Shown here: positions 26,145 to 34,480 of the stretch, piece by piece
Layout of the letters: every line of letters begins with the position of its first letter
Numbering within the stretch: position 1 is the stretch's first letter
Origin: an uncultured Lachnospiraceae bacterium
GTDB taxonomy: Bacteria > Bacillota > Clostridia > Lachnospirales > Lachnospiraceae
Length of the DNA: 64,000 nucleotides
NCBI GenBank assembly: GCA_946623875.1
Contig: CAMORO010000003.1
Coordinates: forward strand, 1-64,000
Direction of reading: 5' to 3'
The notes under the pieces: model-generated
Databases searched by the model: none
Seen by the model: only the letters and a program-made list of their open reading frames with translations
What the model was told of the DNA's origin: nothing
Position numbers and translations under genes: made by a program

Positions 26145-27080
26145 ATGGCCCGGGAAAATAATAAAAAGAAAGAAAAGATAACTCTGAAGGAGATAAAGAA
26201 ACAGAGCTTTCTTATGATCGTTACTTTCTGTATGGTCGCATACGGTATTGTATTCTATTACTGGCCTCTTACGGGCTGGATCATGGCCTTCCAGAATTAT
26301 AAACCGAAGAACGGCCTTCTTCATTCAAAGTTTGTGGGACTCGATAAATTCAAGTTCCTGTTCGAAGATGATGTATTTATCAAGGTTATACGAAACACCT
26401 TTGCAATGGGATTAATAAACCTTGTTACAACGACGATTATGGCGGTACTGTTTGCCATAATCCTTAATGAGGTAAGGAAGGGCTGGCTTAAGAAGCCTAT
26501 TCAGACAATATCCTACCTCCCGCATTTCCTTTCGTGGATAGTTGTTACCGGTATTCTTCATGACTCTCTGTCATCATCCGGTATCGTAAACGATATTTTG
26601 TTAAGATTTGGAATCATTAAGCAGGCGATCAACTTCTTTGCGTTCCCTAAGTATTTCTGGCCGATAGTTGCTTTTGCCAACTGCTGGAAGGAAACCGGTT
26701 GGAATGCGATAATCTATCTTGCAGCCATTACTTCGATCGATCCTTCGCTGTACGAAGCGGCCTCTATTGACGGAGCAGACAGATTACAGAAGATAAGATA
26801 TATAACTCTTCCGGGAATCAAGCCTACGTTCCTGATACTTCTTCTTATGAATGTCGGTAACGTTTTGAATGCCGGTTTCGAGGTTCAGTATTTGCTTGGA
26901 AACGGACTGGTACAGTCGGTATCACAGACGATCGATATCTACGTTCTCAAATGGGGTATTTCACAAAACGATTACTCACTCGGTACGGCAGCAGGTCTGT
27001 TTAAGAGCGCGGTAAGTATCCTGCTTATCGTAATAGCAAACGAACTTGCCAAAAGATACAGTGATGAGAGATTATTCTAG
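26145..27080 (+). CDS. Sugar ABC importer permease, LplB type, cassette 2
   Basis: A 311-residue permease with a basic cytoplasmic N-terminus, six hydrophobic helices and the EAA loop YEAASIDGADRLQKIRYITLPGI. It is homologous to the permease at 17016 and pairs with the next gene. An AAAGGAG site precedes the start. No ATPase gene is linked. Confidence 0.9.
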   Translation: MARENNKKKEKITLKEIKKQSFLMIVTFCMVAYGIVFYYWPLTGWIMAFQNYKPKNGLLHSKFVGLDKFKFLFEDDVFIKVIRNTFAMGLINLVTTTIMAVLFAIILNEVRKGWLKKPIQTISYLPHFLSWIVVTGILHDSLSSSGIVNDILLRFGIIKQAINFFAFPKYFWPIVAFANCWKETGWNAIIYLAAITSIDPSLYEAASIDGADRLQKIRYITLPGIKPTFLILLLMNVGNVLNAGFEVQYLLGNGLVQSVSQTIDIYVLKWGISQNDYSLGTAAGLFKSAVSILLIVIANELAKRYSDERLF

Positions 27081-27097
27081 GAAAGGAGAATAACAAA

Positions 27098-27997
27098 ATG
27101 GACGAAAAAGTGTATAAAGTCAGAAAACCCATAAGTGATAAGATTTTTTCGGTAATAGTAGTTGTTTTCCTTGCGCTGTTTGTGATAATCACTCTTTACC
27201 CTGTTCTTAACACGGTTGTGCTTTCTTTTAACGACGGTATAGATGCTGTCAGGGGTAAAATATATTTATGGCCCAGAAAGTTCTCCATTAAGAACTACAA
27301 GACAGTGTTTGGCATGCAGAATATCTGGGTCGGCGCAAAGGTGACGGTGGGAAGGACAGTACTTGCGACCATCACTTCGCTGATAGCAAACGCATTGCTT
27401 GCCTTCGTTGTAAGCCGTAAGAAATTCCTTTTTAAATCACAGTTATCGCTGTTCTGGGTTATAACGATGTATGTTAACGGTGGAATGATCCCGGTATTTC
27501 TGTTGTATAAGAATCTCGGACTTACAGGTACTTTCCATGTTTACTGGATACCCGGAATGATAAGCGCCTTTAACATGCTTGTCATGAGAACATATATGGA
27601 GGGAATACCTGAGAGTCTTGAGGAATCGGCTCAGCTTGACGGTGCCGGATACTGGACTGTCTTCCTGCATATAATATCTCCTCTGTGTAAGCCCGTGTAT
27701 GCGACGGTAGCTCTGTTCATAGCGGTATGGCAGTGGAACTCATGGTTTGACGCAATGCTCTACAACCGAATGAAGACAGAGTACACAACTCTTCAGTACG
27801 AACTGATGAAGCTGTTGTCTTCGGTTATGCAGCAGAGCGGCAGTGCCGAGAACGCCAAGAACGGCGCAAATACCATCACACCGGTTACGATCCGTGCGGC
27901 AGCAACGGTTGTAACCATGCTTCCCATAGTAATGCTTTATCCGTTCCTTCAGAGATATTTCGTAACAGGTCTTACGATCGGCGGAGTTAAGGAGTAA
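27098..27997 (+). CDS. Sugar ABC importer permease, YtcP/LplC type, cassette 2
   Basis: A 299-residue permease with six hydrophobic helices, the EAA loop LEESAQLDGAGYWTVFLHII and the C-terminal YFVTGLTIGGVKE typical of this subunit. It begins 17 bp after its partner. The GH43 gene starts 2 bp after its stop, so import and intracellular hydrolysis are co-expressed. Confidence 0.9.
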   Translation: MDEKVYKVRKPISDKIFSVIVVVFLALFVIITLYPVLNTVVLSFNDGIDAVRGKIYLWPRKFSIKNYKTVFGMQNIWVGAKVTVGRTVLATITSLIANALLAFVVSRKKFLFKSQLSLFWVITMYVNGGMIPVFLLYKNLGLTGTFHVYWIPGMISAFNMLVMRTYMEGIPESLEESAQLDGAGYWTVFLHIISPLCKPVYATVALFIAVWQWNSWFDAMLYNRMKTEYTTLQYELMKLLSSVMQQSGSAENAKNGANTITPVTIRAAATVVTMLPIVMLYPFLQRYFVTGLTIGGVKE

Positions 27998-27999
27998 AG

Positions 28000-29547
28000 A
28001 TGAACCCGAATTTAAAACAGCCCACCAATCCGTATCTGCCATCCTATGAGTACATACCGGACGGGGAACCATATGTGTTCGGCGACAGGGTGTATGTTTA
28101 CGGTTCGCATGATAAATACAACGGTGATGTGTACTGTGAGCTTGACTATGTATGCTGGTCGGCACCGGTAAGCGATCTCGGTCTTTGGAGATACGAAGGC
28201 GTTATCTATAAGAAAAATCAGGATCCGGACAACAGGGACCTTCAGGGTAACCTGTATGCGCCCGATGTTACCGTCGGACCCGACGGAAGATATTATCTGT
28301 TCTATTCGCTCAGTAAGTTAAGTCATGTTGGCGTGGCTGTATGCGACGAGCCGGCAGGTAAATATGAATTCCTGGGCCATGTTCACTATAAGGATGGGAC
28401 GGTTCTCGGTGAAAGAGAAGGCGATGAGCAGCAGTTCGATCCCGGTGTTATAACGATAGGGGAACTGACATATCTGTATACGGGTTTCTGCCCCGCTGAT
28501 GATCCGGGTAAACACGGAGCAATGCTTACCGTGCTTGATAAAGACATGCTAACCGTCGTCAGGGAGCCATCATTCGTGGCACCGAGCGGTTACTACAGCA
28601 AGGGAACGGGTTATGAGGGACATGCCTTCTTTGAGGCTCCTTCAATAAGGAAAAGAGGGGATAGGTTTTATTTCATCTTTTCATCTTATGTAAACCATGA
28701 GCTCTGCTATGCGACTGCGGATTCCCCGGAGGGACCGTTTAAATACGGTGGTGTGATCGTCAGCAATGCGGATATAGGGATCGATTCTTACAAACCTGTG
28801 GATATGCCCTGTGTTCCGTATGCCAACAACCATGGAAGTATGGTTGAGATAAACGGAGAGTGGTACATATTCTACCACAGACATACGAATGCTCACAATT
28901 ACAGCAGGCAGGGCTGCGTTGAGAAGCTTAGATTCGATGAAGACGGGAGCATCGGGCAGGTTGAGGTTACCTCATGTACGGGTATTGACACGCCTTTGTC
29001 GGGAAGCGGGGTATATCCTGCGAATCTTGCATGTAACCTGTATCTTGAGAAGGATATTACGGATTTCAGGGGAAATGTATATGATGTCAGCAGGGACAGG
29101 TATATGCTCGTTCCGTGGATAGGGTGGCTTCCCGATATGTTTCCGAAGATCGTTCAGGACCATTCGGATGTTGCTCCGGATGAATATGATAAGATATCAA
29201 GGCCCGATGTGATCGATGACAACAGCGGACTCGACAGGGGAATTCATTCATTTATCACAAACATACGTGACGGAGTTACGGCAGGGTTTAAATATTTTGA
29301 TATTAAGGGTCTTAAGGCTGTTGCCATAAGGACCAAGGGATACGGAAGAGGAAAGGTGGAGATATATGCATCCCCTGCAGCTTCACCAAAGGAACGCAGA
29401 CTGATAGGCAGTATTCCGGTTTCCTCGACCAATGCATATAAGAGGGATGAAACGAAGGTAAGCCTGGAAGACGGGATATATGCGCTGTACTTTGTCTTTA
29501 GGGGAGAAAGTAATCTTAATCTTCTTGATTTCGAGCTTATTGTCTGA
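28000..29547 (+). CDS. Intracellular GH43-family glycosidase
   Basis: A 515-residue enzyme without a signal peptide, so it acts on imported oligosaccharides. The N-terminal 330 or so residues form the GH43 five-bladed propeller. The three carboxylates are recognisable: Asp21 in IPDGEPYVF (base), Asp in NLYAPDVTVGPDG (pKa modulator) and Glu in HAFFEAPSIRK (acid). About 180 further residues form a beta-rich accessory domain (TAGFKYFDIKGLKAV onward). The family holds beta-xylosidases and alpha-L-arabinofuranosidases; which activity applies cannot be read from sequence. It is tightly linked to importer 2 and followed by an esterase, fitting debranching of xylan fragments. Confidence 0.85.
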   Translation: MNPNLKQPTNPYLPSYEYIPDGEPYVFGDRVYVYGSHDKYNGDVYCELDYVCWSAPVSDLGLWRYEGVIYKKNQDPDNRDLQGNLYAPDVTVGPDGRYYLFYSLSKLSHVGVAVCDEPAGKYEFLGHVHYKDGTVLGEREGDEQQFDPGVITIGELTYLYTGFCPADDPGKHGAMLTVLDKDMLTVVREPSFVAPSGYYSKGTGYEGHAFFEAPSIRKRGDRFYFIFSSYVNHELCYATADSPEGPFKYGGVIVSNADIGIDSYKPVDMPCVPYANNHGSMVEINGEWYIFYHRHTNAHNYSRQGCVEKLRFDEDGSIGQVEVTSCTGIDTPLSGSGVYPANLACNLYLEKDITDFRGNVYDVSRDRYMLVPWIGWLPDMFPKIVQDHSDVAPDEYDKISRPDVIDDNSGLDRGIHSFITNIRDGVTAGFKYFDIKGLKAVAIRTKGYGRGKVEIYASPAASPKERRLIGSIPVSSTNAYKRDETKVSLEDGIYALYFVFRGESNLNLLDFELIV

Positions 29548-29595
29548 TACGTTATAATGATGTTGTTTGGTTATTTGGATGAAACAGGAGAAAAA

Positions 29596-31530
29596 ATGAG
29601 CGGACTTAGGTTATCAAGATTCATAAGTAACAGCATGGTACTGCAGAGAGATAAGAAGGGACATATATGGGGATGGGATACTCCGGGTGCCCGTATTAAA
29701 GTATCTTTTCTCGGTAAGACATATGAAGCTGTGGCAGACAGTGAAGGAAGCTTCGGGGTATGGATCGATGAGCAGCCCTTCGGCGGGCCTTATGAGCTGT
29801 CGGTAAGTGATGATGCGGGAAACAGCATTACTGTCACTGATGTTATGGTAGGTGAGGTGTGGCTGTGCTCCGGACAGTCCAATATGGAGCTGCCCATGGC
29901 CAGGGTTAAGGATAAATATCCCGATGAGATGGTGGACTGTGATCATCCCGGTGTAAGGGAATTCAAGATAGCCGAGGAGGTTGTATATGCTGCGCCTCTT
30001 GAAGAACCGAAGACAGGGCAGTGGAGAAGACCTGCGAAGGAGTATATATCCGAATTCTCGGCAACAGCTTACTTCTTTGCAAAAGAATTCAACAAGCTGA
30101 CTGGAATACCTGTAGGATTTATAAATTTAAGTCTGGGAGGTTCGCCGGTTCATTCATGGATGAGCAGGGAAATGCTTGAAGGATTTGATGATAAGCTGGC
30201 AATTGCCGATAAATATGCGGATGATGATTTCAGGGCATCTGTTCTTAAGGCTAATGAGGAGGAGCCGGCTAAGTGGCACAAGGCCCTGGATGAAAAGGAT
30301 GAGGGGCTTAAGGGACACTGGGAAGCCGACGATACTGATGATGACAACTGGGAGACGATAATGCTTCCCGGGTTTTTAAGGGATACGGAAATAGGCAATT
30401 ATATCGGTGTGATATATTTCCGCAAGTCCTTTACGGTTCCTGCAGACATGGCCGGAAAGGAAGCAGGGCTGTGGCTCGGAACCCTTGTTGACAGTGATAT
30501 AACATATGTTAACGGTCAGTGTGTGGGCAACACGGAATACCAGTATCCCCCGAGGAAATACGTTATTCCCGAAGGCCTACTCCGTGAGGGGACAAATAAT
30601 GTTACTGTAAGGCTTAAGTCCGAATACTATCTTGAGTTCATGGACGGTGATATCTCCGGAGCACGTTTTACTCCGGGTAAGGAATATAAGGTATTCAATG
30701 ATGAGTACAGCATAGATATAAGCGGAGAGTGGAAGTACCGCCTGGGAGCACAGGCGGACAGTCCCGCGCCGAGACAGGATTTCGTAAGCTGGAAGCCGAC
30801 ATGCCTGTTCAACGGGATGACTGCGCCCTGCCGTAAGTATGTTGTCGGTGGTCTTAACTGGTATCAGGGTGAATCCGACTGCGAAGACTGTGAACGGTAT
30901 AAGGATATGTTTGAGCGTATGGTTGAGGGCTACAGAAGGGACTGGAATTATCCGGATATGCCGGTAAATATTGTTCAGCTTCCGAACTTTACGATAGACA
31001 ACAATCCCGACAGTGATGCGTGGAACAGGATGCGTGAAACTCTGCGCAGGCTGGGCGAGAGCATAGACTATTGTGCTTCTGCCGTTACCATCGATCTTGG
31101 AGAAGACAATGATCTGCATCCGCAGGGAAAGCGGGAGATAGGAAGGCGCCTGGCTCTGCTCGCGGCTCATGAGAAGGGCTGCAGTGATGCCGAATACAGC
31201 GGTCCCGTGATCAGAAAGTTCATGTGTGTTAAAGAGGGTGACACGGTCTGTATCACTCTTGACATGGAGCACACCGGTAATGGTCTAAAGATAAGAGAGG
31301 CAAACGGTAAGGGATCTGATCTTAAAGTTGTTGATTTCATCGTTGTCGATGTATCGGATAACATGATACGGGCTGATGCGGATATCGAGGGCAACAGGAT
31401 CATTCTTAAGGTTCCGGGACTAAAGCACTCGGTTAAGGAGATCAGATACTGTTATTCCCAGACAAATAACGGAGCTCTTATCTACAATTCCGAAGGATTG
31501 CCGATGAGCCCCGGTATATACGTGATGTGA
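29596..31530 (+). CDS. Sialate-O-acetylesterase-family esterase (probable acetylxylan oligosaccharide esterase)
   Basis: A 644-residue cytoplasmic esterase. The nucleophile motif GEVWLCSGQSNMELPM sits at about 85-100, WYQGESDCEDC at about 420, and the catalytic Asp/His pair in DLHPQGKREIGRRLA. A jelly-roll insert (about 225-345, with FRKSFTVPADMAG) interrupts the hydrolase fold, as in this family. Members remove acetyl groups from sugars; next to GH43 and xylan-type importers, acetylxylan fragments are the likely substrate. The ATG at 29596 was chosen over 29557 because GGAG precedes it and FISNSMVLQRDKKGHIWGW then begins near the terminus as in homologues. A terminator follows. Confidence 0.82.
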   Translation: MSGLRLSRFISNSMVLQRDKKGHIWGWDTPGARIKVSFLGKTYEAVADSEGSFGVWIDEQPFGGPYELSVSDDAGNSITVTDVMVGEVWLCSGQSNMELPMARVKDKYPDEMVDCDHPGVREFKIAEEVVYAAPLEEPKTGQWRRPAKEYISEFSATAYFFAKEFNKLTGIPVGFINLSLGGSPVHSWMSREMLEGFDDKLAIADKYADDDFRASVLKANEEEPAKWHKALDEKDEGLKGHWEADDTDDDNWETIMLPGFLRDTEIGNYIGVIYFRKSFTVPADMAGKEAGLWLGTLVDSDITYVNGQCVGNTEYQYPPRKYVIPEGLLREGTNNVTVRLKSEYYLEFMDGDISGARFTPGKEYKVFNDEYSIDISGEWKYRLGAQADSPAPRQDFVSWKPTCLFNGMTAPCRKYVVGGLNWYQGESDCEDCERYKDMFERMVEGYRRDWNYPDMPVNIVQLPNFTIDNNPDSDAWNRMRETLRRLGESIDYCASAVTIDLGEDNDLHPQGKREIGRRLALLAAHEKGCSDAEYSGPVIRKFMCVKEGDTVCITLDMEHTGNGLKIREANGKGSDLKVVDFIVVDVSDNMIRADADIEGNRIILKVPGLKHSVKEIRYCYSQTNNGALIYNSEGLPMSPGIYVM

Positions 31531-31539
31531 TCAATATTG

Positions 31540-31565
31540 AAAAACCGGCTGAAAAGCCGGTTTTT
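31540..31565. terminator. Bidirectional terminator between convergent genes
   Basis: AAAACCGGCT and AGCCGGTTTT form a perfect stem around GAAA, with A and T runs on both sides. It ends both the esterase transcript and the minus-strand diguanylate cyclase transcript. Confidence 0.9.
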
Positions 31566-31576
31566 ATAATGGATTT

Positions 31577-33085
31577 CTACTTGGAATTGAGCCTTGCTTT
31601 AAGTGCCGGATCGTACCACAGGTAACCGTTCCGGCCTCTTTCTTTTACAAAATAGAGAGCCATATCTGCGCATTTCTTAAGATCCGGCATGTTGTTGGCA
31701 TCATGCGGGAAGCGTGAGGCACCTGAGCTGAAGCTTATCATGAAGCTGCCCTCATTGCTCTTGTCCGTGAGGGTTATATTGTGTGCATCCTCAGCTACCT
31801 GTTCGAGTATCTTATCGATACTTTCCCTTGATTCCATATCTACAAGAACCACGAATTCATCGCCGCCAAACCTTGAAACGATACCGTGTTCCTCGAAGTT
31901 CTTACGAAGGACATTGCAGAATGCGACAAGCAGTTGGTCGCCGGCATCATGTCCGAAGTGATCGTTAACCTGCTTGAAATAATCGATATCAAAAAACAGG
32001 AGAGCGGCATCTTTGTTGCTGTTGTTTATGCGCTGCTCGGAGGCGAAATCAAAGGCGCGTCTGTTAAGTGCCTGTGTCAGAGGATCGTGGATCGACAACT
32101 GTTCGAGCATCCGGTTTTCCTGCTTGCTGAGCCTGTACATATTGATAATAAGTACTACAACAACTATAAGCAGTATTGCAAGGAAGATAAGCACGTAATT
32201 ACGGAAAGTACTCATGGTAGCGGAAAGTGCGTTGCTGGGAATACGTACTACCACGTACCAGCCGGGCATACTCTGTATCTCTGAGCAGTACTGTGAATAG
32301 AAGGTCTCACCTATCGAATAGCTTATACCTATATTGTTTTTGCCGTTATGCACCTGTTGCAGCCATTCGTTGTAAGTATCACGGTCATCCTTGTTTATGT
32401 TCTGCATTGACAGGTAGGCATTGGCCCAGCTTCCTGTGGCGTGTTCATCGGTACCGACACACTGAATGATATTGGCAGACTGTGCGTTCATAAGATATAT
32501 CTCTATATCATTTACAAGAGACTCCGTCGCGGCTATCTTCTGGAGATCGCTCAGCATATATGTCGTGAACATCGAGCCCTGCTTTGTCCCGTCGTATTTA
32601 AAGTTGGAAAACATCGTTATTATTGGCTGTCCGAATACACTCGAACGGTAAGGAGCGGATATGGAAACGGGATCGGCCTTGTCGGCGGTATCATAAAGAT
32701 GCCACTTGACGAATTCGGCTGCTTCCTCATCGGTTGCATAGAGACGATCGTCCGCATCTATAAAGCCGATGCTGATGTATTCGGTGTTTCGCATAGATTT
32801 TAGTTTTTCGTATATCTCATCGGGAGAACTGAAATCCTGAGCTGAAAGTACCTCTGCGATATTCTTGGTGGTAGAGGTCATGGACTGTATGGAGTTATTC
32901 ATCTTCTCAGAGATCAACGTACATATCTCGCCGGAAAGCTGCTGGTCATGACGTGAAATAAGCCTGTTGAAAGCAGTGATAAGCATAGCTATAGCACCAA
33001 AAAATACAAGCAGGCAGATGATCAGTGTTACATAGAATGAGCGGCTGCCGGTTACGTTGTTAAAGAAGTCCTTGCGTTTGTTCAT
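31577..33085 (-). CDS. Membrane diguanylate cyclase with Cache-type sensor
   Basis: A 502-residue protein. TM1 is at about 17-41; an exported Cache-like sensor of about 240 residues follows, then TM2 (about 289-312). The GGDEF domain contains RRAFDFA, FFDIDYFKQVNDHFGHDAGD and an intact SRFGGDEF active site, so it should make cyclic di-GMP. No RxxD inhibitory site precedes the motif. Its start is 8 bp after the stop of a sugar-binding lipoprotein gene. The pair looks like a unit in which the lipoprotein presents a sugar to the sensor. Sugar availability could thus set motility or attachment. Confidence 0.88.
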   Translation of the reverse strand: MNKRKDFFNNVTGSRSFYVTLIICLLVFFGAIAMLITAFNRLISRHDQQLSGEICTLISEKMNNSIQSMTSTTKNIAEVLSAQDFSSPDEIYEKLKSMRNTEYISIGFIDADDRLYATDEEAAEFVKWHLYDTADKADPVSISAPYRSSVFGQPIITMFSNFKYDGTKQGSMFTTYMLSDLQKIAATESLVNDIEIYLMNAQSANIIQCVGTDEHATGSWANAYLSMQNINKDDRDTYNEWLQQVHNGKNNIGISYSIGETFYSQYCSEIQSMPGWYVVVRIPSNALSATMSTFRNYVLIFLAILLIVVVVLIINMYRLSKQENRMLEQLSIHDPLTQALNRRAFDFASEQRINNSNKDAALLFFDIDYFKQVNDHFGHDAGDQLLVAFCNVLRKNFEEHGIVSRFGGDEFVVLVDMESRESIDKILEQVAEDAHNITLTDKSNEGSFMISFSSGASRFPHDANNMPDLKKCADMALYFVKERGRNGYLWYDPALKARLNSK

Positions 33086-33093
33086 AAGTTCCT

Positions 33094-34158
33094 CTAGTTA
33101 TGTGAAAGTACTTCCATGATATCCGGATCGTTCATGGTATTATGATTAACTGATGCAACTCCCGTATCCTCGAACTTGACACTCGGGAATTCATCATTAA
33201 GCATATCCAAAATGGCTTCAACTCCGCGATAACTCATATCATACTGGCGCTGGAGCATTGTCGATGCATGATAATCGGGTGATTCGATAAGTGCACGTAT
33301 TTCGTCGGACATATCGAAACCTACCACGACAATATCTTTTCTTCCCTTTTCGGAAATGGTCTGTGCCAGAGCTCTTGTGGGACCGTTATTGGTACCGTAG
33401 AGTCCTGCCAGATCAGGATGCGTATTAATAAGGTCTGTGATCAATTCCTCGCCGAGATCGATATTGCCGTTACAGTTCTTGATATCGGTGATGATCTCCC
33501 AACTGTCGGGAGCATTTACGGACCAATACTGAATGAAGCCCGCAAGCCTTTCGTTGATGGTCTGGGATGTAGCCTGTCCTACCAGAATTCCGACCGAGAG
33601 ATCTTCGTACTGGTTGTGTCCCATTTCATTGAGCTGGAAAAGCATTTCCTCTGCTGCATTCTGCCCTGCGAGAAGATTGTCGGTCATATAACATATATCA
33701 AAGGAGTCTGTGTTTGCGGCCGTATCAATAAGAACTATCGGAATGTGCTGTTTGTGGATATGGTCGATATCGCCTGCAAGCTCCACAGAATCATCCGGTG
33801 ACAGGATAATTCCGTCTGCTCCGCGCTCAAGTGCCTGTTCAATAAGAACCTGTTGCCCGGGCCAGTCCGTTTCGTTGGCGGTCCCTCCCATATAAATGTT
33901 ACATCCGAGATCCTCGCCGGCATCCTGCGCTCCCTGGATTATTACCTGCCAGTAGCTGCTCTCGATTATCTTTACTATCAAGTAAATATCCGGCCGCCCG
34001 TCCTTTATCTCCGTAAGTGCCACATACTCACTGTTGGTCATCAGGTCAGCCGGAGCAGCGGATGTCTCCTTTTTAGGGAAAGAGCAGGAACCGAAACTTA
34101 ACATTATTAGAATTGTAAGGACTAAATAACCTATTCTTTTCAAGGCACTTTTCCTCAT
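33094..34158 (-). CDS. Sugar-binding lipoprotein of the RbsB/LacI type, linked to a diguanylate cyclase
   Basis: A 354-residue exported protein with a lipobox ending FGSC (Cys about 26). The mature fold is a type I periplasmic binding protein: VIIQGAQDAGEDLGC, QQVLIEQALERGADGIILS, GLYGTNNGPTRALAQ and IVVVGFDMSDEIRALI are classic segments of the ribose/galactose group. No permease or ATPase is linked. The only partner is the Cache-GGDEF gene downstream, pointing to a receptor role rather than import. The start at 34158 was preferred over 34176 because AGGAA lies 8 bp before it. Confidence 0.85.
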   Translation of the reverse strand: MRKSALKRIGYLVLTILIMLSFGSCSFPKKETSAAPADLMTNSEYVALTEIKDGRPDIYLIVKIIESSYWQVIIQGAQDAGEDLGCNIYMGGTANETDWPGQQVLIEQALERGADGIILSPDDSVELAGDIDHIHKQHIPIVLIDTAANTDSFDICYMTDNLLAGQNAAEEMLFQLNEMGHNQYEDLSVGILVGQATSQTINERLAGFIQYWSVNAPDSWEIITDIKNCNGNIDLGEELITDLINTHPDLAGLYGTNNGPTRALAQTISEKGRKDIVVVGFDMSDEIRALIESPDYHASTMLQRQYDMSYRGVEAILDMLNDEFPSVKFEDTGVASVNHNTMNDPDIMEVLSHN

Positions 34159-34298
34159 AAAAGTTATTCCTATCATAAACTTATCACAAAGATTTGATTT
34201 TGTAAATAAACGTAATCCTATCTTTTATTGTACACTTTTTACTAAATCGGAATTTAATTTATGGTAAAAATTGACTATTTACTGCTGACATGTTAGTG

Positions 34299-34307
34299 TG
34301 GTATAGT
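34299..34307 (+). promoter_or_regulatory. Orphan extended -10 element
   Basis: TGGTATAGT fits an extended -10. Transcripts would start near 34313 and meet the palindrome about 100 nt later, giving a candidate small RNA of roughly 150 nt. The -35 is weak, so support is limited. Confidence 0.3.
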
Positions 34308-34412
34308 AGATGTATACTTGCATGCCAGTAGTAATTGTAGCTGTAAATCTTAAGTAACGAGATGCCATGACACAGCCTGATAAGTTGAACAAAGTATATT
34401 GAGTAAATAGAG

Positions 34413-34463
34413 TAAATATAAGAAGAAACAGAGACATCATGTCTCTGTTTCTTCTTATATTTA
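34413..34463. terminator. 51-bp perfect palindrome, probable bidirectional terminator
   Basis: Two 25-nt arms are exactly complementary around a single central C at 34438 (core ACAGAGACAT-C-ATGTCTCTGT, AT-rich ends). It lies 18 bp beyond the stop of the minus-strand gene and can terminate it, although the arms are far longer than a normal terminator. Confidence 0.7.
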
Positions 34464-34480
34464 ATACATTTTAATGCATT

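Larger units (their letters stand above)
34159..34480. other. Intergenic region with an orphan promoter-like site and a long palindrome
   Basis: About 320 bp, AT-rich, without a credible coding frame. It must hold the promoter of the minus-strand lipoprotein gene and the terminator of the minus-strand gene ending at 34481. It also has a plus-strand extended -10 (34299-34307) with no plus-strand gene after it, and a 51-bp palindrome at 34413-34463. Confidence 0.6.

Noticed and set aside
34311-34320. Second GntR operator (core TGTATAC) in the lipoprotein/cyclase intergenic region
   Set aside because: Only the central 7 bp match and the outer bases break symmetry. No uronate gene is adjacent on that side.
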